Shown one piece after another: positions 36,682 to 47,200 of a DNA stretch of 64,000 nucleotides (positions are counted from its first letter, which is position 1; each line of letters begins with the position of its first letter). This stretch comes from an uncultured Clostridia bacterium. GTDB taxonomy: Bacteria; Bacillota; Clostridia; UMGS1883. The notes under the pieces were generated by a model. It was given only the letters and a program-made list of their open reading frames with translations, did no database searches and was not told where the DNA came from. The translations under genes were made by a program, and so were the position numbers. The stretch is taken from assembly GCA_947626145.1 (NCBI GenBank), contig CANQRB010000010.1:22575-86574 (forward strand), in the 5' to 3' direction.

Positions 36682-38349
36682 ATGGCAAAAAAATCAAAAC
36701 TGAAAATCATTCCCCTGGGAGGAGTGCAGGAGATAGGCAAAAACCTCACCGTCTTTGAGTACGGCGGCGAGATACTTGTTCTGGACTGCGGCATGGCCTT
36801 TCCGGACGATACCATGCCCGGGGTTGACAGCGTCATACCCGATATGACCTATCTCATCAACAATAAGGAAAAGGTAAAGGCCGTGGTGATAACTCACGGA
36901 CATGAGGATCACATCGGCAGCATTCCCTATCTGCTCCGCAGCATCAATGTGCCTGTCTACGGCACAAGGCTCACTCTGGGTCTGGTCGAGCAGAAGCTGA
37001 AGGAATACGGCATACTGAGCATTTCTCACCTGAACCGCATACAGGCCGGAGATACGGTAAAGATAAGCAATAATTTCACCGTGGAATTTATTCGGGTCAA
37101 CCACAGCATAAGCGACGCGGTCGGCATGGCGATAACCACTCCCGCCGGCACGGTGGTTCACACCGGCGACTTCAAGATAGACTGTACGCCCATACTTGGC
37201 AGCATGATCGACCTTGCCCGCTTCGGCGAGCTGGGTAAAAACGGCGTCCTTGCCCTCATGAGCGACAGCACCAACGCCGAGCGCCCCGGCTATACCATGA
37301 GCGAGCGCACCGTTGGCGAAAAATTCGAGGAAATCTTCGCCAACACCCGCCAGCGCATTTTTATCGCCACCTTTGCCTCAAACGTTGACAGGGTTCAGCA
37401 GATAATAAACGCCGCCGTCCGCAACAAGCGTAAGGTTGCGGTTTCGGGCCGCAGCATGGTCAATATCATAGAGGTCGCCTCCATTTTGGGCTATCTGAAG
37501 ATTCCCGAGGGCACGCTTATTCCCATTGAGGACGTGAAAAAGTACCACGATCACCAGCTTGTGATTATCACCACCGGCAGTCAGGGTGAGCCCATGAGCG
37601 CCCTGACACGTATGGCTTATTCCGACCACAGGAAAATTGAGATCACCCGGGGCGACTTGGTCATTATTTCAGCATCGCCCATTCCCGGCAACGAAAAGAC
37701 GGTTTCCAACGTTATAAATGAGCTGTACAAAAAAGGCGCGGACGTTATCCATCAGTCCATAACCGAGGTACACGTGTCCGGACACGCCTGCCGGGAGGAA
37801 TTGAAGATAATACTCGGCCTTGTCAAGCCCCAGTATTTCATTCCCGTCCACGGCGAGGAGCGCCACCTAAAGCGCCACGCCGAAATAGGGGCGGAAATGG
37901 GTATCGACAAAAAGAACATCTTCCGCATGGAGATAGGGCAGGTTCTTGAAATGGATCGGAGCAGCGCCAAAATCTCGGGCACCGTGCCCAGCGGCGCGGT
38001 TCTTGTGGACGGCTACGGCGTGGGCGACGTTGGCAACATCGTGCTCAAGGACAGGAAGAATTTGGCCGAAAACGGTATAATTATGGTGGTAATGGCCATT
38101 GACAGCCGGAATAACAGGCTTGTTTCCGGACCGGAGATCATCAGCCGTGGCTTCATCTATATGCGGGACAACGAGGCAATAATGGAAGAACTGCGGCGGG
38201 TAGCCCAGACCAGCGTTCAGGACTCCCTGATCTCTAAGCAGCACGACTGGAGCACCATTAAGTCCAATGTAAAGTCCGCCCTCAGCGACTTTGTATATGA
38301 GGGCACACACCGCCGGCCCGTGATTTTGCCTGTGATTTTGGACGCGTAG
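36682..38349 (+). CDS. rnj: Ribonuclease J
   Basis: A 555-aa metallo-beta-lactamase/beta-CASP ribonuclease, the main 5'-3' exoribonuclease and endonuclease of Firmicutes mRNA turnover. The zinc motif HGHEDHIGS (near residue 75) is preceded by the usual KIIPLGGVQEIGKN. The beta-CASP part shows MSDSTNAERPGYTMSE, VSGRSMVNIIEVA and TTGSQGEPMSALTRMA. The C-terminal zinc ligands include HVSGHACREELK and YFIPVHGEERHLKRHA. The start is set 22 codons inside the ORF track, with CGGAGG 6 bases before this ATG. It is the only rnj copy in the window and is transcribed alone. Confidence 0.95.
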   Translation: MAKKSKLKIIPLGGVQEIGKNLTVFEYGGEILVLDCGMAFPDDTMPGVDSVIPDMTYLINNKEKVKAVVITHGHEDHIGSIPYLLRSINVPVYGTRLTLGLVEQKLKEYGILSISHLNRIQAGDTVKISNNFTVEFIRVNHSISDAVGMAITTPAGTVVHTGDFKIDCTPILGSMIDLARFGELGKNGVLALMSDSTNAERPGYTMSERTVGEKFEEIFANTRQRIFIATFASNVDRVQQIINAAVRNKRKVAVSGRSMVNIIEVASILGYLKIPEGTLIPIEDVKKYHDHQLVIITTGSQGEPMSALTRMAYSDHRKIEITRGDLVIISASPIPGNEKTVSNVINELYKKGADVIHQSITEVHVSGHACREELKIILGLVKPQYFIPVHGEERHLKRHAEIGAEMGIDKKNIFRMEIGQVLEMDRSSAKISGTVPSGAVLVDGYGVGDVGNIVLKDRKNLAENGIIMVVMAIDSRNNRLVSGPEIISRGFIYMRDNEAIMEELRRVAQTSVQDSLISKQHDWSTIKSNVKSALSDFVYEGTHRRPVILPVILDA

Positions 38350-38376
38350 GTTTTTACTTTAAGGACACAATAACGA

Positions 38377-38407
38377 AGAAAATCCGCTCATCACGAGCGG
38401 ATTTTCT
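38377..38407. terminator. Bidirectional terminator between rnj and ilvE
   Basis: A perfect 13-bp stem AGAAAATCCGCTC / GAGCGGATTTTCT with a 5-nt loop serves the two convergent genes. Confidence 0.88.
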
Positions 38408-38422
38408 ATATATAAATTCATA

Positions 38423-39490
38423 TTATTCAAGTCCGGTGGTCCAGCCCATATCGTCGGGCAGCTTGCCCCACTGGATGCCGGTGATGGTGTCATAGAGCTT
38501 GTGAGTGACGGGGCCGATCTCGCCGTTGTTGATATAGGCCACCTGATCCTCGTAGCGAAGCTCGCCCACGGGGGAGATGACGGCGGCGGTGCCGGTGCCG
38601 AACACTTCCTCAAGCTTGCCTTCCTGAGAGGCCTTCATGACGTCGGCTATGGGCAGTCTGTCCTCGCTGACCTCGTAGCCCCACTTCTTGAGAAGCTCGA
38701 TGCAGGACATACGGGTGACGCCGGGGAGCACGGTGCCGACCGTGGGAGCGGTGTAGATTTTGCCGTCTATTTTGAAGAAGCAGTTCATGCTGCCAACCTC
38801 TTCAACATATTTGTGCTCGACGCCGTCCAGCCAAAGGGTCTGCTCATAGCCAAGGTCGTGGGCCTTTACCTGAGAGATGAGGGAAGCGGCGTAGTTGCCG
38901 CCGCACTTGGTAAAGCCGGTGCCGCCCGGGCAGGCGCGGGTATACTCGTCCTCGACAAAAATCTTTACCGGGTTGATGCCGGTGGAGTAATAGGCGCCGA
39001 CGGGAGAACAGATGATGATGAACTGGTGAGTCTTGGAGGTGCGCACACCCAAGTGGGGCTCGGTGGCGATAACGAAGGGGCGGATGTAGAGAGAGGTACC
39101 CTCGCTGTGGGGAACCCAATCCTCCTCCATCTTAACAAGGGCCTTGACCGCCTGTACGAAGTCCTCCTCGGGCAGAGCGGGCAGACACATACGGTGATTG
39201 GTGTTTATCATACGGGCGGCGTTCTTTTCCGGACGGAAAAGCCTGATGCTGTTGTCGGGCTGACGGTAGGCCTTAAGTCCCTCAAAGGACTCCATTGCGT
39301 AGTGGAACACCATGGCGGCGGGATCCAGTACGAGGGGCTCATAGGGGACTATGCGGGCGTCGTGCCAGCCGATGCCCTCGGTGTGGTCTATGACAAGCAT
39401 ATGATCGGTGTATATGGTGCCGAAGCCCAGCTTGCTTTCGTCGGTGGGCTTGGCCTTGGGATTTGTAGTTTTTGTGATGGAAATGTTCAT
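38423..39490 (-). CDS. ilvE: Branched-chain amino acid aminotransferase (class IV, type II)
   Basis: A 355-aa PLP enzyme that transaminates leucine, isoleucine and valine and their 2-oxo acids. The family motifs are FHYAMESFEGLKAYR, RLFRPEKNAARM, the phosphate and lysine region GGTGFTKCGGNYAASL (PLP lysine in TKCGGNYA) and EEVGSMNCFFKIDG, ending GTGTAAVISPVGEL. This is the longer BCAT type (about 350 aa) shared with eukaryotes rather than the 300-aa enterobacterial form. RBS AAGGAGA is 12 bases from the ATG. It lies alone between two terminator/promoter regions; no T-box or attenuator was recognised in the short leader. Confidence 0.94.
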   Translation of the reverse strand: MNISITKTTNPKAKPTDESKLGFGTIYTDHMLVIDHTEGIGWHDARIVPYEPLVLDPAAMVFHYAMESFEGLKAYRQPDNSIRLFRPEKNAARMINTNHRMCLPALPEEDFVQAVKALVKMEEDWVPHSEGTSLYIRPFVIATEPHLGVRTSKTHQFIIICSPVGAYYSTGINPVKIFVEDEYTRACPGGTGFTKCGGNYAASLISQVKAHDLGYEQTLWLDGVEHKYVEEVGSMNCFFKIDGKIYTAPTVGTVLPGVTRMSCIELLKKWGYEVSEDRLPIADVMKASQEGKLEEVFGTGTAAVISPVGELRYEDQVAYINNGEIGPVTHKLYDTITGIQWGKLPDDMGWTTGLE

Positions 39491-39634
39491 GACTATGTAC
39501 TCTCCTTCATTTCAGTTTACTATATTATGCTCCTTTTTTTCGGAAAAATCCAGTCCTTTTTTATAAAAAGGCAAAAAGAATTAAAGAATTTTATCATCTT
39601 TAGAAAAAATATTAAAAATATTTGGAAAAAAGGC

Positions 39635-39663
39635 TTGCATTTTTTTTAACGATATGCTATAAT
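39635..39663 (+). promoter_or_regulatory. Sigma-A promoter of rpmE
   Basis: TTGCAT, 17-bp spacer, TATAAT, about 35 nt before the rpmE start. Confidence 0.78.
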
Positions 39664-39703
39664 AACTTTGTTTGTTAAGAACGATTTGAAAGAGGTGAGA
39701 TAT

Positions 39704-39907
39704 ATGAAAGAGGGTATTCATCCCAAGTACACGCAGACCGTTATCCGCTGCGCCTGCGGCAATGTGATTGAGACCGGCTCCACTAAGGAGAATATCAATG
39801 TCGAGGTTTGCGCCAAGTGCCATCCTTTCTATACCGGTAAGCAGAAGCTTGTTGATACCGGCGGACGTGTTGAGAAGTTCAGGAAGAAGTACAATCTGGG
39901 CAAATAA
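39704..39907 (+). CDS. rpmE: 50S ribosomal protein L31, zinc-binding type
   Basis: A 67-aa ribosomal protein. The start [20 protein letters not shown] follows AGAGGTGAGA, so the 12-codon extension of the ORF track is not used. The four metal-type cysteines are present (CACG and CAKCH), which marks the C+ form that binds zinc. The C-terminal [15 protein letters not shown] is typical. A hairpin terminator follows within 10 bp. Confidence 0.96.
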   Translation: MKEGIHPKYTQTVIRCACGNVIETGSTKENINVEVCAKCHPFYTGKQKLVDTGGRVEKFRKKYNLGK

Positions 39908-39914
39908 GCAAAAT

Positions 39915-39955
39915 TAAAACGGCCATCGCTTTTGTGCGGTGGCCTTTTGCTTTTG
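39915..39955 (+). terminator. Terminator of rpmE
   Basis: GGCCATCGC pairs with GCGGTGGCC (one G-U pair) and is followed by TTTTGCTTTT. Confidence 0.8.
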
Positions 39956-39993
39956 GGGTATATGTTGTGCATACGGAATTTCCGCCGCCTGTG

Positions 39994-40842
39994 TCAACCC
40001 AGAACGAACCTGGCCAAAAGCCACAGAATAAAAAGGTGTCCCGGATAAAAAGCATAGTACGCATACTGAAGCGCGCGATTGTGCGGCCCTTGTTTCCTGT
40101 TATACATCCATATAGGAATCAGCGCCAGCGCGGCAAGCGCCTGTCCCCGCAGTTCCCAGCTAATGTTCGGCGTACAAAACGGAAGCACAAACATATAACT
40201 GCCTAACGCGGGCCATTGGGACAGCTGCGGATCAAAGCTACACAAGACAACGGAGAACCACTGAAGCGACGTATTGTGGAAACCACACAGGCCTAAATTG
40301 ACAAAAAGCATACCCGCCAGCTGTCCGACCCACCCGAAGCGCATATCGCGGAAAAAGTAAAACAGCATCACCGTCAAAATTCCTTCGCCGTAATAATCAA
40401 CCATCGCAATATAGCCGACCAGATAGCCCAACACGGTACACACGGCCGTCGTCAGGATAAAAGCGATCCGGCCTTTTTTGCGGGCCTTATCTATTATCGC
40501 CAGCAAAATCAGCGCGATGCAGAAGGTGAACATCACGTTTTGGTGATCAGTATAAAAAAACGAGCCGTAAAACGCCAGATCAAACGGAATTTCAGAAATC
40601 AGCGCAAACAGGAAAACACGGCTCAGGTACTTCCTGAAATTATGTGTATGGACAAACCCTTCCGCGATCTGGAACGCAAAAATAGGGAAAGCGAGCCGCC
40701 CGATAAAGTCCATCCACTGAAAACTTGCCTGTTCATGCAAAGGCACATAAAATATATGATCGATCAGCATCAGCGCCATAGCGATCAGCTTCAAATCCAG
40801 CGCATTCAGACATTTTAAGGAAACTGTCTTTTGTTTTTCCAT
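39994..40842 (-). CDS. TraX-family integral membrane protein
   Basis: A 282-aa polytopic membrane protein with about eight hydrophobic segments. The N-terminal LDLKLIAMALMLIDHIFYV and the motif MDFIGRLAFPIFAFQIAEGF are typical of TraX, the F-plasmid pilin N-acetylase family, which is widespread in Firmicutes chromosomes with unknown substrates. GRLAFPIF with HTHNFRKYLSR is the family signature. The start given is the second ATG of the ORF track, because GGGG lies 6 bases before it and abuts the first. Codon use and base composition are less GC-rich than in the flanking housekeeping genes, suggesting transfer. Despite the name, no conjugation gene is nearby. Confidence 0.82.
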   Translation of the reverse strand: MEKQKTVSLKCLNALDLKLIAMALMLIDHIFYVPLHEQASFQWMDFIGRLAFPIFAFQIAEGFVHTHNFRKYLSRVFLFALISEIPFDLAFYGSFFYTDHQNVMFTFCIALILLAIIDKARKKGRIAFILTTAVCTVLGYLVGYIAMVDYYGEGILTVMLFYFFRDMRFGWVGQLAGMLFVNLGLCGFHNTSLQWFSVVLCSFDPQLSQWPALGSYMFVLPFCTPNISWELRGQALAALALIPIWMYNRKQGPHNRALQYAYYAFYPGHLFILWLLARFVLG

Positions 40843-41042
40843 TTTCATCCCCGGTGTTTATGGATGCAAACACCGTAACCTCCCCGTGTTATAAGTGGTA
40901 GTGTTTATAGACCCTCTCCAAGGTCTGTGTGATATAATTTTGAAATGCTGCGAAATGGTGGCTGCATCTAAACGTTTTTGTATATCAGGTCATATTTTTT
41001 AGTTTAATTTTATTGCATTTAATACGCTGTGTATATGTTTAA

Positions 41043-42110
41043 TTACTCTCCGAGGTATCGGATTATAGCTTTTCTTGCGTTCATCAAATCTTCATTGTAC
41101 TTTAGGCAGTCTAGGTTTAATAGCTCCACAAATCTTGAATCCTCTGCCTCAAAAAAATATAGTTTTTTCGTGTCAATTACCATGACTCGATTTGGAATCA
41201 AATGTTTTGCACTATGTATTTCTCCATCTAATGAAAATTCATCAAGATAACAGTATTTTTCCAACTGCACCTCGATTTTATTTACTGTATGAACATTTAA
41301 CTTTACTTCAACAAAGCATAGTTTCTTGTTTATCAATATACAATTATCGGCATACCCAGTCAGTTTCCCATCACGATAACAGGCACATTCAGAAAAAATC
41401 CTTTTTTTATCTCCAATATACTTTAGAAAATAATCCACATAATATTTTCTAAATTGAATCTCCAAAAAGAAAGAGCGTCGGTATGATTGTGTAATGTTTA
41501 ACCAATTATGAGAATTGATATTCTTTAACGGTATAGGGGTGGCATGACTTTGAATTACATAAATTGGAAGAGAATTTTTCCTCAAAACGAGTTCTTTCAA
41601 TCTTTCAAAATCGTCTCCAAGAACAGCCGTAATCGCACTTTGCCGGGAAAGAAAAATAAATTCAGAGAACTCATTTAAATCAATCGGATTATTTAATACA
41701 CAAATTTCTCCGATTGCCGCGTAGACTTTACTACCCCAATGCATTCCTTCTGTTTCAGCAAAATTATCAAAAAAGGGCCGTTTCAGAACTTTGCCTACCG
41801 CAAATATCTTTCCTCCAAATTTTTGATATAGTTGCTTTGCTTTTTGCAGCGACATCAGCAAAATATCATTGTCCATTATTTCTTTCCGATTTAGTTGAAT
41901 CTCCAGTTGTCGAATAATCGCAATCACCGATTTTGCATAATAGAAGAATACAATATCATTTGGTATAGCCCACTTTGGCATCGTCCACTCAACTTCGCGA
42001 TTATGCAATACATTCTCAATATCAAAGTGGCCAACTTCAAAGACGAAGTGTCGTAATTCATCTAAGGTCTTAGGAAAACTTATATTATTAATTACCGATT
42101 GAACATTCAT
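41043..42110 (-). CDS. AT-rich protein with a C-terminal PD-(D/E)XK nuclease signature
   Basis: A 355-aa protein whose composition is strikingly AT-rich compared with its neighbours, a sign of horizontal transfer. The first about 220 residues are helical and unrecognised. The C-terminal part has the order of a PD-(D/E)XK nuclease: Glu241 (FSECACY), Asp255 (LTGYADNCIL), Glu268-x-Lys270 (CFVEVKLN), then a following helix with Gln282 (EVQLEKYCYL), as in RecB/Cas4-like folds. The start used is 4 bp after the guaA stop; the ORF track start would overlap guaA. It is encoded on the same strand as guaA. A stand-alone nuclease at the guaA 3' end could be a defence gene or a remnant of an integrated island. 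No partner methylase or helicase is seen. Function not assigned. Confidence 0.7.
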   Translation of the reverse strand: MNVQSVINNISFPKTLDELRHFVFEVGHFDIENVLHNREVEWTMPKWAIPNDIVFFYYAKSVIAIIRQLEIQLNRKEIMDNDILLMSLQKAKQLYQKFGGKIFAVGKVLKRPFFDNFAETEGMHWGSKVYAAIGEICVLNNPIDLNEFSEFIFLSRQSAITAVLGDDFERLKELVLRKNSLPIYVIQSHATPIPLKNINSHNWLNITQSYRRSFFLEIQFRKYYVDYFLKYIGDKKRIFSECACYRDGKLTGYADNCILINKKLCFVEVKLNVHTVNKIEVQLEKYCYLDEFSLDGEIHSAKHLIPNRVMVIDTKKLYFFEAEDSRFVELLNLDCLKYNEDLMNARKAIIRYLGE

Positions 42111-42114
42111 TGCA

Positions 42115-43647
42115 TTATTCCCACTCGATAGTTGCCGGCGGCTTGCTCGTAATATCGTACACAATTCGATTTACGTGCTTGACCTCGTTGACTATCCTGT
42201 TGCTGACCCGCTCAAGCACATCATAAGGTATGCGGGCCCAGTCGGCGGTCATAAAGTCGGTGGTGGTCACTGCCCGAAGGGCGATAGTGTAGTCATAGGT
42301 GCGCTCGTCGCCCATGACGCCCACACTCTTCATGTCGGTTATGACGGCAAAATACTGATTTATCGTTCTATCCATACCGCAGTTGGCGATTTCCTGACGG
42401 AAGATGGCGTCGGCGTCCCGAAGAATATCGAGGCGCTCTTTTGTTATCTCGCCGATGACACGGACTGCCAATCCGGGGCCGGGGAAGGGCTGGCGCCACA
42501 CAAGGTTGTCCGGTATGCCAAGCTCGGTTCCCAGCTTGCGCACCTCGTCCTTGAACAGGAGCCGCAACGGCTCCACGATCTCCTTGAATTTTATCACATC
42601 GGGCAGGGCTCCGACGTTGTGGTGGCTCTTGATGGTTGCGCTCTTGCCGCTGCCGCTTTCCACCACGTCCGGATAAATGGTGCCCTGTACAAGGTAGTCC
42701 ACCTCGCCGATCTTATTGGCCTCGTCCTCGAATACCCGTATAAACTCCTCGCCGATGATACGGCGCTTTTTTTCTGGCTCGGTCACGCCGGCCAGCTTTG
42801 TAAGGAAGCGTTCCTCACAGTTAACACGTATGAGGTTGATATCGAACTGCTTTGTGAAAATTTCCTCCACCTCGTCGCCCTCGTTCTTGCGGAGCAGACC
42901 GTGATCCACGAAAATACAGGTGAGGTTCTTGCCTACCGCCCGGGACAGGAGAACCGCCGCGACGGAGCTGTCCACGCCGCCGCTCAGGGCGCAGAGCACC
43001 TTCTTGCCGGCGTATTTTTCCTTGGCCATCGCTATGTACTCGGCGGCATAATCGCTCATTTTCCAGTCGCCGGTGCAGCCGCAGACATTGTAGAGGAAGT
43101 TGCGGAGCATACGCTCACCGAAAAGAGTGTGATTTACCTCCGGATGGAACTGAACGCCGTAGAGCTTTTTTTCGGCGTTTTCATAGGCGGCCACGGGACA
43201 GGTGCCGCTGGACGCCGTGATTTTAAAGCCCTCGGGCACGGCGCTGATGTAATCGGTATGGCTCATCCAGCAGACGCCCTTGCCCTCGATGCCCTCGAAA
43301 ATCAGGCTGTTGGAGAGCTCCACTTCAATTTTCCCGTATTCCCGGGTCTCGGCGCCGCTGACCCTGCCGCCCAACAGGTGGGCCATGAGCTGGGCCCCGT
43401 AGCAGATACCCAAAACCGGAATCCCGAGCTCAAATATTTCTTTTGAAACGGAGGGCGCATCCTCGCCGTAAACGCTGTTTGGCCCGCCGGTGAAAATAAT
43501 TCCCACAGGCTCCTTGGCCTTAATCTCCTCAATGGTCCGCGTGTAGGCCAGAACCTCGCAGTAAACGTTGTGCTCCCGCACACGACGGGCGATAAGCTGG
43601 TTGTACTGGCCGCCGAAGTCAATAACTAAAACTGTCTGTCTGTTCAT
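42115..43647 (-). CDS. guaA: GMP synthase (glutamine-hydrolysing)
   Basis: A 510-aa enzyme making GMP from XMP, glutamine and ATP. The N-terminal class I glutamine amidotransferase has [20 protein letters not shown], the nucleophile Cys in [12 protein letters not shown] and the His/Glu of QFHPEVNHT. The ATP pyrophosphatase P-loop is [16 protein letters not shown]. The dimerisation domain ends KPPATIEWE, the invariant family C-terminus. The start is 12 codons inside the ORF track with GGAGGT before it. It lies 16 bp after a small membrane-protein gene in one operon. The 3' end of guaA is a known integration site for islands, and here a foreign-looking gene follows directly. Confidence 0.97.
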   Translation of the reverse strand: MNRQTVLVIDFGGQYNQLIARRVREHNVYCEVLAYTRTIEEIKAKEPVGIIFTGGPNSVYGEDAPSVSKEIFELGIPVLGICYGAQLMAHLLGGRVSGAETREYGKIEVELSNSLIFEGIEGKGVCWMSHTDYISAVPEGFKITASSGTCPVAAYENAEKKLYGVQFHPEVNHTLFGERMLRNFLYNVCGCTGDWKMSDYAAEYIAMAKEKYAGKKVLCALSGGVDSSVAAVLLSRAVGKNLTCIFVDHGLLRKNEGDEVEEIFTKQFDINLIRVNCEERFLTKLAGVTEPEKKRRIIGEEFIRVFEDEANKIGEVDYLVQGTIYPDVVESGSGKSATIKSHHNVGALPDVIKFKEIVEPLRLLFKDEVRKLGTELGIPDNLVWRQPFPGPGLAVRVIGEITKERLDILRDADAIFRQEIANCGMDRTINQYFAVITDMKSVGVMGDERTYDYTIALRAVTTTDFMTADWARIPYDVLERVSNRIVNEVKHVNRIVYDITSKPPATIEWE

Positions 43648-43663
43648 GGGATTACCTCCGTTT

Positions 43664-44080
43664 TTACTTTCGTTTTCCGCCAAATTTTCTGTTAATTTTT
43701 GTGCTTTTGTTCATGAGATTGGATGATACCTCAAAAATGAGGAACCATAGCGTGAGAAGCAGGAAGGATATGAGCAGATATATCATCGCCGCAAGGAAGC
43801 CGTTTTTGCCGTTCACGAAAAAGAACAGGGCCGCTCTGACCAAACCCGTTACGCCCACCGCGGCGGCCGCGTTGGGGAACAGGCGTATGACCCGCTGTCC
43901 GGTGTGCAGCGCGGACATCATCGCGGCGGCGGCCATGGCGATAGGCAGCACAAAGGCTCCGGCCACATCCGCCATCCAGGCTGTGCTGATGAGCTGCCCT
44001 ATGCGGGCAAGCTGACCCGTCAGCATTGCGGCGAAGCAGACGGCATGATAAATATATGTAACGATCAGGACTTTTTTCAT
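43664..44080 (-). CDS. Hypothetical membrane protein upstream of guaA
   Basis: I do not recognise this 138-aa protein. It has four hydrophobic segments (about residues 4-22, 35-58, 68-90 and 94-118) and a basic tail ([15 protein letters not shown]), so it is probably an inner-membrane protein with its C-terminus inside. RBS GAAGGAGA precedes the ATG. It is first in an operon with guaA, which may simply be convenience; no catalytic residues are apparent. Confidence 0.7.
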   Translation of the reverse strand: MKKVLIVTYIYHAVCFAAMLTGQLARIGQLISTAWMADVAGAFVLPIAMAAAAMMSALHTGQRVIRLFPNAAAAVGVTGLVRAALFFFVNGKNGFLAAMIYLLISFLLLTLWFLIFEVSSNLMNKSTKINRKFGGKRK

Positions 44081-44112
44081 AAAACGGTCTCCTTCGACTT
44101 TTTATTGAAATA

Positions 44113-44141
44113 ATTATATCATGTTCCTGAGGTTTTTGCAA
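44113..44141 (-). promoter_or_regulatory. Sigma-A promoter of the membrane protein-guaA operon
   Basis: Minus-strand TTGCAA, 17-bp spacer, TATAAT, about 30 nt before the first gene. Confidence 0.76.
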
Positions 44142-44211
44142 GTGCCGTGGAAAATAATTTGCGAAAAAACTGCGCAAAGTCAGTTTTCATATAAATTTAA
44201 CAAAAATTCTG

Positions 44212-44240
44212 TTGACTAATGCGGCCATTTTTGATATAAT
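44212..44240 (+). promoter_or_regulatory. Sigma-A promoter of the repeat-rich secreted protein
   Basis: TTGACT, 17-bp spacer, TATAAT, about 50 nt upstream of the start. Confidence 0.76.
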
Positions 44241-44292
44241 TAAATATAATTTATTTATATAATTTATTTAAAGAATCGAAAGGAAGAGAAAC

Positions 44293-47200
44293 ATGAATAG
44301 TAAAACCGCAAAAAATCTGATCGCAATTTTTGCGGCGCTGGCTCTGCTTATAATTGTTCCGGCTGTCTGTATGGCCGCCGTGGATGGGCCTGTAATAACG
44401 GAAACCAATGTCCTTAACGGTGTGCAGATCAGTATGACGGCGGAGTACGGTTCCGCCATATACTACACTCTTGACGGCACCACGCCCACGGAGAGATCTC
44501 AGGGATACAGCGCACCCTTTGTGCTTGACACCAAGGGCGAATACAAAATAAGGGCAATCGCCGTCACGGACGGGCAGAAAAGCTCCGTTGCCGGCCATGA
44601 CATGACCCTTGCGGCCTGCGGTTACGACATTGAGGCAGCAAGAAAAGATACCAGCCTCGCCCTCCGCGTGTCCAATGCCGGCGGCGGCAGGTATCAGGTG
44701 GAGTTCCTGAATTTTGACGGATATTCTGTTTTCTACACTATCGGCCGCACCACCCGGCCCACAATATACGCTTCGAATATAAACGACAGTAAGCTTTACA
44801 TATCCAAGCCCACATATATAAGTATGCTCATCTGCAAGATGGGGTGCGCCCCGGAGCTGCTTACGGTCTACGCCACTCAGGAGGCGTGGAAGAACAGGCC
44901 CATCGTGGCTGATGTCAGCGTGGAGAACCAAAGCTTTTACGGCGGAAAAACCATAAGGTTCCTGTCCGATACCGAGGGCGCCAGCTTCCGTTACAGAATG
45001 AGCACCTCGTCGTCCTCGTTCAACGGCTTAATGCTGGATGAAACCAACACCGAGGCCTGCGACGGCACGGTCAGGATCGAGACGGAGGGCGACTATTACC
45101 TCAAGGCCTACGCCTGCAAGGACGGCTATTTCGACAGCGATCCCACAAGCCTTATGAGAGTTTCGGTGTCAAAATGCCCCGAGCCTGACGTGAAGGTCGA
45201 GGACAGCTCTGTTAACGGCAACCTGAAGGTCGTCACGGTGACCGTTCCCGACGGCTGCGACGTGTTCTACACCACCGACGGCACCACCCCCAATGAGGGC
45301 AGCAAAAAATATACCGCTCCGCGTACCTTCGGTATGGATTACACCCTTAAGTTTGCAGCCATGCAGAGGGGCAGCGTCAGCAGTGACATTGTAACGGTGA
45401 ATGTGTCCGGCAAGGGCGGCGATCCGCTGGAAAAGCCTGTTTACAGCGGCAGCAGGGCGGCCAGCGGCGTGAGAACCATAACCCTCACCTCGCCCAATGA
45501 CGCCGACATATACTATGCGATCACCACGTCCTCCACTCGTTACGAGCCTACCGCTGAAAAGGATACACGGTATACCGAGCCCATTGTCCTTGACGAGGAC
45601 GGAGTATTTTACATCTGGGCCAGAGCTTACAGGGACGGAGAGTACAGCGAGCTTTTCTACGGAAAAATCACTGTTGAAATTATCGACCCGCTGGCGGCCC
45701 CCGGCGTGCTAAGCGAAATACTGCCCAGCGGCATCAGAATAGTACGGTTAAGCTCCGTGAACGGCAATAAGATATATTATATGCTTTCGTCCGAGGAGAT
45801 AACCGCCGAAACGGAGATTCCCCAGACCGAGGAAAATCTTTATGTTTATCCCATAACCTTGACCCAAAGCACCTATCTCGCCGCGGTGGCGGTGAATGAG
45901 GACGGCGAGGTCAGCAGCATGAGCCGCGGCTATGCCGATATTCCCGGCGGGCCTATAGCTCCCGAGCCGGTCGGCAATATCTCCATGCAGAGCACAAATG
46001 ACGGCGGCACCGTGACTGTTACTCTGGATTGTGAGGATCCCGACGCCGACATATTCTATTCCTTCGATTCAAACGCCTCCGGAACGGCGGGCGTGACTGA
46101 TAGGGCATACGACGGTGAACCCATTTCCTTCTCGGCCGACGGTTATCTCCATGTTGTGGCCGCCCGACCCGGATATGAGTATACATACAGAACTTACAGT
46201 ATTGTCGCGGCTCAGGAAAAGACCGCAACGCCGAAGGTCAATGCGACCCGGCTCAGCGGCGGCACCTACCGTGTAGACATTACCTGTGCCACGAAGAATG
46301 CGAAATTTTATTACACCACAGACGGCACAACGCCTAACGAGGGCAGCAGTCAGGCAGCCTCCGGCAGGGCGGTAGTTCCGGGCGGAGTTACCCTTAAGGT
46401 TATTGCAATAGCCGACGGCTATGCGGCCAGCGATGTGGTGACCGAAATACTTTCCGCCGAGGAGGCGGAGCGTTGCGGCATCGTCATTCCGGAAATGGAG
46501 GACGTTATCGGCGGCAAGCTCGTATATCTGACAACCCTTACCGATGGAGCGTCCATTTATTACACCACCAACGGCACCGAGCCCACGGCGGACAGCCTGC
46601 TGTATGATGAAACGAAAAAGGTTCGCGTTACCGCCGAAGGTGAGACCCGTATCCGTGCCAGAGCCATAAAGAGCGGCATGGAGGACGGGCCGGAGCAGGA
46701 CTTCACGGTCACGCTCACACGGCTTGCCACTCCAAAGGCGGCCAAATCCTCCAACGGAGCCATCATTCTTGTGGCGGTTGAGCCGGGTGCAACCGTTTAT
46801 TACACTCTTGACGGCAGTATTCCCAACATCAATTCTCCCGCCACGCACAGCGTAATGCCTACCGGCGAACACGCAAATTATCCCGGCCTCAAGTGCGCAC
46901 AGATACCCGTGGCCGAGAACGGCACCTTTACGGCCGTGGCGGCAAGGGGCGGCTATGTGACCAGCTATATGTACCAGACCTCCATTGAAATAAAAGAGAG
47001 CGTGGAACTTCCCACGGTGAGACAGCTTGTCCGCACTCCCGTGATGGGCGGCGAAACCGTCGAGATACCTCTGCTCACTCCCGGTGCGACATTGTACTAC
47101 TCTCTTGAGGCCGGCAGCGTCAGCAGCGTATCTCCCAGCCGCATATACACCGGCCCGCTGCACATTTCCGATCAGATGAACTATATAACCGTGCTCGGCA

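Noticed and set aside
39994-40842. TraX-like gene as evidence for a conjugative element
   Set aside because: TraX homologues are common in Firmicutes chromosomes without transfer genes, and no relaxase, coupling protein or secretion gene is present in the window.
39950-42125. A complete integrated island at guaA with flanking att repeats
   Set aside because: I looked for a second copy of the guaA 3' end sequence (ATCGAGTGGGAATAA) on the far side of the TraX-like gene and found none, and there is no integrase gene. Only the composition of the genes suggests transfer.
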